A stretch of DNA of 64,000 nt, taken from WFQV01 sp964611145 (GTDB taxonomy: Bacteria; Bacteroidota; Ignavibacteria; Ignavibacteriales; Melioribacteraceae). This document shows positions 46,542 to 54,404 of this stretch, piece by piece (positions within the stretch are counted from its first letter, which is position 1; each line of letters opens with the position of its first letter). The translations under genes were made by a program, and so were the position numbers. The notes below the pieces were generated by a model. It did not search any database and was not told the DNA's origin. It saw nothing but the letters and a program-made list of their open reading frames with translations. Location: contig CAZSYM010000005.1 in assembly GCA_964611145.1 (NCBI GenBank), positions 37,029 through 101,028 on the forward strand. The letters run 5' to 3'.

Positions 46542-47152
46542 TGCTACAATCCATTCTCAGCTATTTGTCTCAACTCGATACGACTTCTATTTATCTCATA
46601 CTTTTCTTCTTCGCCTTTATCGAAAACGTATTTCCTCCCTCTCCCAGCGATGTCGTAGTGGTCGTGGGAGCAAGTTTAATCGCCACTTCAAGCGTAAAAT
46701 TCATACCCGTTCTCGCCATTACGAGTATCGGTAGCGCCTTGGGGTTTATCTTGATGTATTACGTGGGAATTTTGGTTAGCAAGAAAGTATTACGAGTAGG
46801 CAAAATACGTTTTATTTCGGAAGAAAACTTGAACAAAGCGGATATATGGTTCAATCGCTGGGGATATTGGCTCATCTTGGTAAACCGCTTTCTGCCCGGC
46901 ACACGTTCGGTAATCAGCTTTTTCTCGGGCGTACATAAACTAAAGGTGATAAAAACTTTTTTCTTTGCCCTGATTTCCGCTACACTCTGGAACATATTCA
47001 TGGTATATTTGGGAATGGAACTCGGCGAAAACGCCGAGGCGGTGGACAGATTTTTACATAACTACTCCAATATTGTAGTAGCCTTGACCGCGCTAATTGC
47101 CCTACTGATTCTAATCAAACATCTTGGCGGAAAACGAAGGAGAAAAAGTTGA
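46541..47152 (+). CDS. DedA-family membrane protein
   Basis: 203-residue inner-membrane protein, five to six helices. Family hallmarks are FAFIENVFPPSPSDVVVVVGA (part of the E-x3-PP.PgE-like region), GYWLILVNRFLPGTRSVISFFSG (F.RF.PG.R...s...G) and the amphipathic re-entrant segments. DedA proteins flip undecaprenyl phosphate or phosphatidylethanolamine. Position beside lnt fits envelope work. Start overlaps the ispF stop by 1 bp (TAATG). Confidence 0.93.
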   Translation: MLQSILSYLSQLDTTSIYLILFFFAFIENVFPPSPSDVVVVVGASLIATSSVKFIPVLAITSIGSALGFILMYYVGILVSKKVLRVGKIRFISEENLNKADIWFNRWGYWLILVNRFLPGTRSVISFFSGVHKLKVIKTFFFALISATLWNIFMVYLGMELGENAEAVDRFLHNYSNIVVALTALIALLILIKHLGGKRRRKS

Positions 47153-48789
47153 AATTCAAATTTCCGAAACCCACGGGCGAAGAACTGAAAGCGGCATTAG
47201 CAAGCGGAATATTCCTCGGCATTGCTTTTCCACCTTTCCCTTTTTATTATCTTTTGCTTGTCGGCTTGGTCCCTTATCTTCTCCAATTACGACGAGAAAA
47301 AACTCTGGCGGAAGTAAATCGTTTTACATATCTAACTTTTTTCATCTTCAATTTGATAGCTCTTTATTGGGTGGGAAGTTGGACATCTCAAGCGGATATA
47401 TTTTTGGAAATTTCCGGTGCGGTGCTCATTTTTTTCAATCCCCTCCTCTTTTTAATTCCCTCTTCTCTCTATTACTTCGCTAAAAAAAATCTCAACGAAA
47501 AAATCGCCTTTTGGTTATTTCCTTTCTTTTGGGTTGCGTATGAATTTCTCTATAGTGTAACGGAGTTCCGTTTTCCCTGGCTAACATTAGGCAACGGTCT
47601 GGCTTACTTTACCTCCTTCATTCAATCCGCCGAAATCATTGGTGTTTACGGATTATCCTTGCTCGTACTCTATTCGAATCTTCTCTTTGCAATTTTAATC
47701 GGGGATTATCTGAGCAAAAAAATTTTCAGAAAAAAAGCGTTTCTGTTGGTTTCCGCTCTAATTATAGCCAACATCGCCTACGGCTTATATGCTTTGAACC
47801 AAAAAGAACATAGCGTCGGGAAAGTAACGGTAGGGCTAATTCAACCCGATCTTAATCCATGGAAAAAATGGGAAGCGGGAAATCTACAACAACAATTGGA
47901 TATTTATTTGAACCTTTCAAAGGAAGCCGTAAAAAACGGAGCCGAGCTCGTCGTATGGCCAGAAACGGCTTTGCCCGTCTATCTCCTGAGCGGTTCGTAT
48001 TTGAAATACGTCAATGAAATAAGGGACTTTGTGGATTCCAACAAAGCGTGCCTTATAACGGGAATGCCGCATGCCAAGTTCTTTAGAGACAGCCTTACAG
48101 CCAAGCGATACAACGCCAAAAAATCGAGCTATGGAAATTATTATTATGCAACTTACAACTCCGCTCTGGCTTTCCAACCGAATACGGGTTACATTCAACA
48201 ATACGGAAAAATAAAATTGGTCCCCTTCGGAGAAAAAATTCCTTACGGAAATAAATTACCCTTCCTTTCAAACCTAATAAAATGGAACGTGGGAATTTCA
48301 TCGTGGAACACCGGTTACGACACCACCGTTTTTAAATTAAAGATTCGAGAGGGAAACGACACACTGAAAATAGCGCCTTTGATTTGCATAGAATCCATTT
48401 ACCCCGACTTTGCCGCACAATTTGTCCGACGGGGAGCGGAATTGTTCGTTGTGGTAACGAACGACAGCTGGTACGGAAATTCCAGCGGACCGCGACAGCA
48501 CGAAGCTTTCGCTCGCATCCGTGCCGTAGAAAACAGACGTTACGTTGTACGCGCGGCAAACGGCGGAATAAGTTGCATTATTGACGAAAAAGGTCGAGCG
48601 CTTTTGCGGACGCCCATGTTTACACGAACATTTCTTGTCGGCAAAGTCGAACTGTTCAACCGTACAACATTTTATACAAAACACCCTCTTCTCGTGCCTT
48701 ACATAGCTCTGGCAATAACAACCTTTGCCTTTCTGCTTGGTTTGATTTTTCTAATCAAAAGAAACGTTTCTGATGGAAAAGAAAATTGA
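47149..48789 (+). CDS. lnt: Apolipoprotein N-acyltransferase
   Basis: Transfers the third acyl chain to lipoproteins in the inner membrane. 546 residues: about seven N-terminal helices, then a nitrilase-like domain at ~225-500. The catalytic triad is visible: Glu in LVVWPETALP, Lys in YGKIKLVPFGE, Cys in APLICIESIYPD. C-terminal helix at ~515-537. TTG start (TTGA overlap with dedA). It fits the several lipoproteins seen in the window. The 3' end overlaps the ltaE remnant start by 17 bp. Confidence 0.95.
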   Translation: MKFKFPKPTGEELKAALASGIFLGIAFPPFPFYYLLLVGLVPYLLQLRREKTLAEVNRFTYLTFFIFNLIALYWVGSWTSQADIFLEISGAVLIFFNPLLFLIPSSLYYFAKKNLNEKIAFWLFPFFWVAYEFLYSVTEFRFPWLTLGNGLAYFTSFIQSAEIIGVYGLSLLVLYSNLLFAILIGDYLSKKIFRKKAFLLVSALIIANIAYGLYALNQKEHSVGKVTVGLIQPDLNPWKKWEAGNLQQQLDIYLNLSKEAVKNGAELVVWPETALPVYLLSGSYLKYVNEIRDFVDSNKACLITGMPHAKFFRDSLTAKRYNAKKSSYGNYYYATYNSALAFQPNTGYIQQYGKIKLVPFGEKIPYGNKLPFLSNLIKWNVGISSWNTGYDTTVFKLKIREGNDTLKIAPLICIESIYPDFAAQFVRRGAELFVVVTNDSWYGNSSGPRQHEAFARIRAVENRRYVVRAANGGISCIIDEKGRALLRTPMFTRTFLVGKVELFNRTTFYTKHPLLVPYIALAITTFAFLLGLIFLIKRNVSDGKEN

Positions 48790-49015
48790 TTTGCGTAGCG
48801 ATACGGTAACCAAACCTACTCCCGCAATGCGCAAAGCAATGTACGAAGCCAAAGTGGGAGACGATGTTTAAACCTAAAAAAATCATTTCCATGCTGGCGG
48901 AGAAGGAATGTTGGTTGGAGCAATGGGTGACGTCATTAGAGCCGTCACCCATTTGGACGTAAGTTTTTCGGATGTCTATGCCGCTGCGGAGATAATAAAC
49001 GAATTGCAAAAGTAG
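48773..49015 (+). pseudogene. ltaE: Threonine aldolase remnant, internally deleted
   Basis: The first 32 codons are an intact threonine-aldolase N terminus (MEKKIDLRSDTVTKPTPAMR, then KAMYEAKVGDDV) ending in TAA at 48869. After 15 bp, another frame gives a good C terminus: AGGEGMLVGAMGDVIRAVTHLDVSF, then SDVYAAAEIINELQK and TAG at 49013. About 290 residues are missing, including the PLP lysine, so it cannot be functional. The start still overlaps lnt by 17 bp, so it was the last gene of the era-lnt operon. A real deletion is likelier than assembly error but both are possible. Confidence 0.85.
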
Positions 49016-49019
49016 AAAA

Positions 49020-49118
49020 TCAGGTATCGAGGAAAAATTCTCGGAAAAAGCTTATGAACTTTTTCGTGTTCAAAGCCAAGACGGTAAGCAATGTTGCAAA
49101 TAAAATTAAACCGTTCAT
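49020..49118 (-). CDS. Putative 32-residue single-TM micropeptide
   Basis: Not recognised. ATG at 49118 preceded by GAGGGACGAA; reads MNGLILFATLLTVLALNTKK followed by a 12-residue amphipathic basic/aromatic end and TGA. One N-terminal membrane helix (~3-16). It begins 9 bp after the 40-residue ORF stop, so the two would be one transcript. It stops 5 bp short of the ltaE remnant on the other strand. Coding status is inferred from RBS, hydrophobic pattern and pairing; no homology could be tested. Confidence 0.45.
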   Translation of the reverse strand: MNGLILFATLLTVLALNTKKFISFFREFFLDT

Positions 49119-49127
49119 TTCGTCCCT

Positions 49128-49250
49128 CTAAAGAAATAATGAATTAATATATTTACGCTCTTGCCTTAGCCTACTAAAAGCAACGACAAGTTTATATAAG
49201 AAATAAAAAACCAAAATAGTCAGAACGATGTAGAAAATTAATTCTAACAT
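49128..49250 (-). CDS. Putative 40-residue single-TM micropeptide
   Basis: Not recognised. ATG at 49250 with a perfect GGAGG seven bases upstream. The product begins MLELIFYIVLTILVFYFLYK (one membrane helix, ~3-24) and continues with a basic cytoplasmic tail (SRLRQERKY) before TAG. A consensus TATAAT -10 box lies at 49278-49273. Size and topology resemble accessory subunits such as KdpF or CcoQ, but there is no partner operon here, so no function is proposed. Confidence 0.55.
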   Translation of the reverse strand: MLELIFYIVLTILVFYFLYKLVVAFSRLRQERKYINSLFL

Positions 49251-49272
49251 AATTCCTCCGTTTTTTAGTCGT

Positions 49273-49300
49273 ATTATAATTACAGAGCTTTAGATGAAAA
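49273..49300 (-). promoter_or_regulatory. Promoter of the two micropeptide ORFs
   Basis: Minus strand: TATAAT (49278-49273), exact consensus, with a weak -35 TTTTCA (49300-49295) 16 bp upstream. Predicted start ~49266, giving a leader of about 16 nt before the ATG region's GGAGG. Confidence 0.45.
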
Positions 49301-49461
49301 TTGCCCGTTGTCACAAGGATAATAGAATTTGATTTGCGTCACAATCAAAAAATGTTTGAGTTCCCATCGTTTTTTTACATCTTATAATGAAATATAAATC
49401 GAATATACTTAGATTTGCCAACCTAATTAGATTTGATTTCTACTAACAATCGAGGTGAAAA

Positions 49462-49794
49462 GTGAAAATAGCCGTAGCCATTGATAGCAATGCCCAGGTA
49501 TTCAAAGGACATTTCGGCTCAGCCGCCGCATACAAAATTTACGACATCGAAGGAAAGCTAATAGAAGAAATCGAGAATCCGCACGATCCCAGAAAAACAA
49601 AGGTTCATCACGATAATCCGAGTCTGATAATAGATTTACTGCCACAAGTCGGGGTTTTTATCGGCAGGAAATTCGGTGAGCAGAGTGCGGAAAAACTTCG
49701 GAAAAAATTCGGCATTATTGTTTGGAAAACCGAGTCTATACTTCCCTCCGTAGCCATCGAGGAATTTTTGTTGGAGCATGAAACAAGTGAATAG
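49462..49794 (+). CDS. NifB/NifX-family (dinitrogenase Fe-Mo cofactor) domain protein
   Basis: 110 residues with the ribonuclease-H-like NifX fold: MKIAVAIDSNAQVFKGHFGSA, shown to 20 residues at most, with His in GHFGSA, and a C-terminal GIIVWKTESILPS strand-helix unit. In nitrogen fixers these bind iron-molybdenum precursors; stand-alone copies in non-diazotrophs have unknown function, often iron-sulfur or metal related. GTG start with GAGGTGAAAA upstream. It overlaps the MFS gene by 17 bp. Confidence 0.87.
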   Translation: MKIAVAIDSNAQVFKGHFGSAAAYKIYDIEGKLIEEIENPHDPRKTKVHHDNPSLIIDLLPQVGVFIGRKFGEQSAEKLRKKFGIIVWKTESILPSVAIEEFLLEHETSE

Positions 49795-51016
49795 AACTGT
49801 CAAAAATAATTTTTATTCTTTTCTCTGGCATGCTTCGTGGCTTGCACTGGCAAAAGCATTTGCTGAAGTAAATACGGTCATGCCCGCTTTGATTATCAAC
49901 AGCGGAGGGAACAATTTACAAGTGGGGATATTAACCTCCATTATGATAGGCGTCCCTTTGATTACTCAGGTTCTCTTTGCGGGTTGGATGAATCAAAAAC
50001 CAATCAAAAAACCGTATCTGCTTTTGGGAATTTACATGCGGGTTATCTCCCTGGCGGGCGGTGGTTTTACCGTTTTTTACGCTCAAAGTTTCGGAAGCAC
50101 AATCGTTATCGGCTTGATATTTTTCTGGATGCTACTTTTTTCCGTGAGCGCGGCTTTTGCAGGAATTCCCTACACGGATATTTTGGGTAAAAGCATAGAG
50201 GGCGACTTGCGAAAAAGATTTTTCGTAACTCGTCAATTCCTCAGTAGCGTGGGAGTCTTTGCCTCCGCATTTTTGGCAAAATATTTCCTCAAGCATTTCG
50301 ATTATCCCGAAAATTATTTTTACATGTTTCTCACGGCGGCGCTGTTTCTTTTTTTCGCATCCTTCGGTTTTGTAAACATCAAAGAGCGCCCCACCAAAAT
50401 TTCCGACCAGAAAGAATCTTTTATCTCCGTGCTTAAAAAAGTCCCCGTTTATCTCGTTAAAGATTCTAATCTGAGAAATCTTAGCATCATATCGAATCTA
50501 TTAAGTTTTAGCGTTTTAATAGCGCCCTTTTTCATCGTAATGATTAAAGGCAAATTCGGGATAGAAAAAAGCACGGTGGGACAATTATTGATGTTCCAAG
50601 TTCTCGGAATGATTTTATCCAATTACCTCTGGAATAAAATCGTACGCAAATTCGAATTCAAAGGCGTTCTGAAAGCCGTCTCGGCTGTATACGCGTCCCT
50701 AAACATACTTGTGCTTCTATCCTTGGAATTTCTGCCTATGGAAGCCTTTTATGTAATCTTTTTTATAAACGGTGTTGCTTTCAGCGGTTACAGAATTTCC
50801 GCCGGGGGTGTGCTTTTGGAAATCACGGACGAAGGGAACCGCGCTCTCTACTCCGGAATTTACGGCACGGCTAACATTTCAATTTCCCTTCTGCCCTTGG
50901 TTTACGGTTTAATAATAAATTTCGTAGGTTTGAAAATAATTTTAATTTTGGTTTCCCTTTTCACCGTTACGGCTTATTACTTTATCGGTAAATTGAAATG
51001 CGGGAAAAAGAAATAG
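49778..51016 (+). CDS. MFS transporter
   Basis: 412-residue membrane protein with about twelve helices and MFS organisation; no substrate-specific motif was recognised. The N terminus (SFLWHASWLALAKAFAEVNT) and the loop LGKSIEGDLRKRFFVTRQFLSS, quoted in part, suggest the subgroup without the classical GxxxDRxGRR loop. Coupled to the NifX-like gene upstream (17-bp overlap) and followed 10 bp later by a zinc-ribbon protein. Confidence 0.85.
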   Translation: MKQVNRTVKNNFYSFLWHASWLALAKAFAEVNTVMPALIINSGGNNLQVGILTSIMIGVPLITQVLFAGWMNQKPIKKPYLLLGIYMRVISLAGGGFTVFYAQSFGSTIVIGLIFFWMLLFSVSAAFAGIPYTDILGKSIEGDLRKRFFVTRQFLSSVGVFASAFLAKYFLKHFDYPENYFYMFLTAALFLFFASFGFVNIKERPTKISDQKESFISVLKKVPVYLVKDSNLRNLSIISNLLSFSVLIAPFFIVMIKGKFGIEKSTVGQLLMFQVLGMILSNYLWNKIVRKFEFKGVLKAVSAVYASLNILVLLSLEFLPMEAFYVIFFINGVAFSGYRISAGGVLLEITDEGNRALYSGIYGTANISISLLPLVYGLIINFVGLKIILILVSLFTVTAYYFIGKLKCGKKK

Positions 51017-51026
51017 GAGAGAAGAA

Positions 51027-51215
51027 ATGGGTTCCTTGGGAAGACATACAATGGGTTCGGGCGGATATTGTTATTGCCCCAAATGCGGTTACAGAGCTCC
51101 TCATAAACGCGGGATTCCATGCCAGGAAGAAAGATGTCCCGAATGCGGAGCAAAATTGATACGCGAAGGTTCTTATCACGACGATTTGATTCAAAAGAAG
51201 AAAAACAAGAAGTGA
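51027..51215 (+). CDS. Small zinc-ribbon protein
   Basis: 62-residue protein with two CxxC pairs: CPKCGYRAPH and, after a GIPC linker, CPECGAKLIRE. The wording GGYCYCPKCGYRAPHKRGIPC matches a small conserved zinc-ribbon family seen beside NifX-like or Mrp-like genes in anaerobes; function unknown. The tail is basic. RBS GGAGAGAAG before the ATG at 51027. Confidence 0.75.
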   Translation: MGSLGRHTMGSGGYCYCPKCGYRAPHKRGIPCQEERCPECGAKLIREGSYHDDLIQKKKNKK

Positions 51216-51220
51216 TTTTG

Positions 51221-51294
51221 TACCCCGGAGAGGATTCGAACCTCCGACCCGCAGTTTAGGAAACTGCTGCTCTATCCTGCTGAGCTACCGGGGC
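51221..51294 (-). tRNA. tRNA-Arg (anticodon CCT)
   Basis: 74-nt cloverleaf on the minus strand: acceptor GCCCCGG/CCGGGGT (first pair G-U), D arm GCTC/GAGC, anticodon arm GCAGT-TTCCTAA-ACTGC with anticodon CCT, variable GGGTC, T arm GGAGG/CCTCT with TTCGAAT. Discriminator A; CCA not encoded. Reads AGG codons. Confidence 0.95.
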
Positions 51295-51316
51295 AAATCA
51301 TTTTTTTTACGTTGCA

Positions 51317-51344
51317 AAAATATTATTTCCTCGACTGAAATCAA
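51317..51344 (-). promoter_or_regulatory. Promoter of tRNA-Arg
   Basis: Minus strand TTGATT (51344-51339), 16 bp, TATTTT (51322-51317), ending 22 bp before the tRNA. Confidence 0.5.
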
Positions 51345-51380
51345 ATATTAAGGAGTTTTTAACTCTCACGGCTTCGATAA

Positions 51381-52004
51381 ATGTTAAAAAACATCGCTTA
51401 TATACTCGGCAGCGTTTTCGTGTTTTTTTCGGGCTTGATTTTTTACGGGATGATTCTGAACGCCAGAGAAATCCCTCTGAAAAAAGCCATGGAAAAGGCA
51501 AAGCTAAGAAAACTGCAAAATGTGAAGATTGTTATCAATAGAAATACTTATGAATTGAAACTCTTTTCCGATTCCGTTTTGGTCAAAACCTACAAAGCCG
51601 TTTTCGGAAGAAATAAATCCAATATTAAAAACGGAAACGACATGGCTACGCCGAGAGGCAAATATAAAATTTGCAGAATAACACGGACTTCCGAATACTA
51701 TAGGTTTTATTTTTTAAACTATCCGAACACGAAAGATGCCGCCGAAGGACTTAAGAAGAAATTAATTGACAAAGACAATTATTTAAGAATCGTCAAAGCG
51801 CTCGAAAAAGGCAATTGTCCTCCCCAAAACACCACACTCGGCGGAAAGATTGGAATTCACGGTATTGGCAAATATGATTTTATTTTCAGAAATTTACCCT
51901 TTGTTTTTAATTGGACTAACGGTTCTGTAGCATTAAGCAATGAAGATATTGATGAGCTTACACCTTATCTTAAAATCGGAACTCCAGTCATAATTAAGGA
52001 TTGA
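51381..52004 (+). CDS. L,D-transpeptidase-like (YkuD) protein without the catalytic Cys
   Basis: 207 residues: N-terminal membrane anchor (~5-25), then a YkuD-type domain. Landmarks in order: ATPRGKY (~89-95, usual TPxGxY), GIHGIGKY with His160, and WTNGSVALSNEDIDEL. The last is the active-site box, normally HGC or NGC followed by [IV]xLsN; here the nucleophile Cys is Ser182 (codon TCT). All surrounding positions are conserved, so this is a substitution and not a misread family. It may be a dead binding protein, or Ser may act. It precedes the Omp85 gene by 4 bp and is probably co-transcribed with it. Confidence 0.88.
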   Translation: MLKNIAYILGSVFVFFSGLIFYGMILNAREIPLKKAMEKAKLRKLQNVKIVINRNTYELKLFSDSVLVKTYKAVFGRNKSNIKNGNDMATPRGKYKICRITRTSEYYRFYFLNYPNTKDAAEGLKKKLIDKDNYLRIVKALEKGNCPPQNTTLGGKIGIHGIGKYDFIFRNLPFVFNWTNGSVALSNEDIDELTPYLKIGTPVIIKD

Positions 52005-52008
52005 ACCC

Positions 52009-54141
52009 TTGAGAAAGTTTATTTTATCGGCTTTTCTTTTTTTCTTTTCGTATGCAATTCCCTTTGCACAATCCGGAAACGGATACGAGCTTACGAAAAT
52101 AATTTTCGAAGGGAACCAAAATATTTCCGACGGAGAGCTTTATGATGTCATCAAATCGAAGGAATCGCCATGCGCTTTCTTTCAATTCCTCAACAAATTT
52201 ACCTCTTTCGGGAAATCCCCCGTTTATTTCGATAGCTCACTAATCCGCTACGACGAAAAAGCGATAAAATCTCTTTACATGTCCGAGGGATTCTTTTCCG
52301 TAAAAATAAAAGCGGAAACTCAAGTAAACGACGAGGACATGGAAGTAACTCTTAAATACTCCATACACGAAGGACGTCCCGTGCGCTTTCATAAACTCAC
52401 GGTGGAGGGACTTTCCCGACTCCCGAAAGCGATACAAAAGGAAATAACCAATACATTAACGTTGGATAGTTCCGCAATTTATTTTGCCCCCACTGTGGAA
52501 AATCTCAGGAACAAAGCTTTGACTTATCTGCGAGATAACGGCTACATGCTTGCAAAAGCGGAAAAGCCGTTGGTAAAAGTGGACACGCTAAAATCCCTGG
52601 CGGATATTTTTCTGAGATTCACCCCCGGTAAAAGATTTAAAATTCTCGATATCAAAGTCAACAGAACGGGACCGGGAAAAAACTTGGTTTCCGATGAATT
52701 GCTAAAAAAAATCGTGAATATAAAACCGGGGGAATACTACAACAACTATGAAATAACCCAGGCGCAGATTCGCCTTTATAAAACCAATCTGTTCTCCTCG
52801 GCTCTTGTAACGGCTATAGTAAGGGACAGTGTGGACTCGAAAGTGCCTCTGAGCATTAACGCCGACGTTAACAAACTCCACGAAATAGCCCCCGAAGTAA
52901 TAATGAACAACGAGGACAACGCTTTCAATCTTGGTATCGGTTTGGGGCTAACGAGAAAAAATTTCCTCGGCGACGCACGGAAATTTAACATCGGCATTTC
53001 AGCCGCTTCGCAGGACATTCTTAATTTCATCAAGAACTTTTCAATTCGGGACACAACTTTTTTGGGTTACGGCGATTTGCGTGCCACTGTGGAACAGCCG
53101 TTCCTTTTCGGCGCGCCAATTTATACAAAATGGGAATCGTATTTCACGCTTCAGAAAAAAAGGCGCGAATACAATTCGAAAATACTTGGTTCCAAACTCA
53201 GTTTTTCTTTCGAGCTGCCGAGATACACATTCCTGACCTCGCTCAGTCCTTACTTCAATTACGAAGACGTGGAGTATATTTACATTCAAAGCTACATCGA
53301 AGAAAGCCTCCGGGATGCTTTTTTAAGGCGCCCGGGAATTACGACGTCCCAAGCGGATTCACTTGTAAACTACTATATGAAAAACGTTATACACAGCAAT
53401 AAATACAGAACCACAAATGCAGTTTTGGGCGCTAATTTAAGTGCGGTACATACGGACAATCTCCTTTTTCCCGCCGAAGGATATTCCCTTTCCGCTGTAT
53501 TGGAGGACGGTAATTCAATCCCCTATCTTTTAAGCAAACTACAGAAAAAAGACTTTAATCAACCCGAGTATCTGAAAGTCTTCTTTACCTTTTCCAAATA
53601 TTTCTCCCTCACGCGCGAAAAAAAATCCGTCCTTGCCGTTAATTTCAAACTCGGCGATATTTATACTTACAGAGGGAACAAAGCCAATATTTCACTGAAC
53701 CAGCGTTTCTATTCGGGAGGAAGCAATTCGATTCGAGGTTGGGGAAGTAGGGAGCTTGTTCCGAAGCAGGCGGAGATAGACCTTTCCGCACCGAACCAGG
53801 ATTTCAACTCCGTACTTTTAAGGGGAATCTCTCCCGGCGGTTTCTTTATTTTCGAGGGCTCGTTCGAGTGGCGCAAAAAGCTTTCCGAGAATTTCGGCTT
53901 TGCTACATTTATGGACTACGGAAATACGTGGAATTCTCCTCACGAATTCAAAATCGATTACATAGCTGTTGCACTCGGATTCGGAGTTAGGTTTTACACG
54001 GACTTAATCCCCTTGCGCTTGGATTTCGGGCTTAAAGCATACGACCCGTACGACCGTCGCAGCTATTTTACCCGTATAAACGACCCCGCAGGATTTTTAA
54101 AAAACTTTCAATTCCACCTCGGAATAGGGGAAGCTTTTTAA
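52009..54141 (+). CDS. Omp85-family outer-membrane assembly protein (BamA/TamA-like)
   Basis: 710 residues with a signal peptide (TTG start; hydrophobic 4-18, AQSGN). N-terminal POTRA-like repeats to ~350 (KIIFEGNQNISDGELYDVI; KLTVEGLSRLPKAIQKEI; ILDIKVNRTGPGKNLVSDELL), then a 16-strand surface-antigen barrel. The conserved lid-loop motif is present as GGSNSIRGWGSRELVPK. The C-terminal residue is Phe, as in barrel substrates. Slightly shorter than typical five-POTRA BamA, so it may be a TamA-like or variant paralogue. Likely operon with the YkuD-like gene. Confidence 0.88.
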   Translation: MRKFILSAFLFFFSYAIPFAQSGNGYELTKIIFEGNQNISDGELYDVIKSKESPCAFFQFLNKFTSFGKSPVYFDSSLIRYDEKAIKSLYMSEGFFSVKIKAETQVNDEDMEVTLKYSIHEGRPVRFHKLTVEGLSRLPKAIQKEITNTLTLDSSAIYFAPTVENLRNKALTYLRDNGYMLAKAEKPLVKVDTLKSLADIFLRFTPGKRFKILDIKVNRTGPGKNLVSDELLKKIVNIKPGEYYNNYEITQAQIRLYKTNLFSSALVTAIVRDSVDSKVPLSINADVNKLHEIAPEVIMNNEDNAFNLGIGLGLTRKNFLGDARKFNIGISAASQDILNFIKNFSIRDTTFLGYGDLRATVEQPFLFGAPIYTKWESYFTLQKKRREYNSKILGSKLSFSFELPRYTFLTSLSPYFNYEDVEYIYIQSYIEESLRDAFLRRPGITTSQADSLVNYYMKNVIHSNKYRTTNAVLGANLSAVHTDNLLFPAEGYSLSAVLEDGNSIPYLLSKLQKKDFNQPEYLKVFFTFSKYFSLTREKKSVLAVNFKLGDIYTYRGNKANISLNQRFYSGGSNSIRGWGSRELVPKQAEIDLSAPNQDFNSVLLRGISPGGFFIFEGSFEWRKKLSENFGFATFMDYGNTWNSPHEFKIDYIAVALGFGVRFYTDLIPLRLDFGLKAYDPYDRRSYFTRINDPAGFLKNFQFHLGIGEAF

Positions 54142-54212
54142 AATCCGTTTTTCCTAACCCGCACCGGCACTAAAAATCGAAAGTGTTTTTGGCGTGTTAC
54201 GTTCCCGCTAAT

Positions 54213-54242
54213 AAGCTCCCTTACTCTCTCGGAGAGCTTTTT
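54213..54242 (+). terminator. Terminator after the Omp85 gene
   Basis: AAGCTC/GAGCTT stem (54213-54218 and 54234-54239) with an internal loop region that can pair further, followed by Ts. 71 bp after the stop at 54141. Confidence 0.5.
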
Positions 54243-54358
54243 AACTCTTCCCAATACGACTGCAAAAGAAAAGCCAAGCATGTTTTTTACTCCATAGAAT
54301 AAATATCCCGTTTGATTATCGCACGGGAATGAAATAAGTTTAATTTCGAAGGGGAACT

Positions 54359-54384
54359 AAAAAACCCGGCTTAGCCGGGCTTTT
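54359..54384 (-). terminator. Terminator after the T9SS propeller gene
   Basis: Minus strand 6-bp CCCGGC/GCCGGG stem with a TAA loop, followed by six Ts; 20 bp after the stop at 54405. Confidence 0.85.
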
Positions 54385-54404
54385 CAGTTCGCACGGGAAA
54401 GTCT

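Noticed and set aside
49329..49344. TTGATTTGCGTCACAA as an FNR/CRP-family site upstream of the NifX-like gene
   Set aside because: Only one half-site matches; the second half fits neither TTGAT-N4-ATCAA nor TGTGA-N6-TCACA well. Kept as a weak possibility only.
49462..49794. NifX-like protein as evidence for nitrogen fixation
   Set aside because: No nifHDK or other nif genes in the window; stand-alone members of this family are common in non-diazotrophs.
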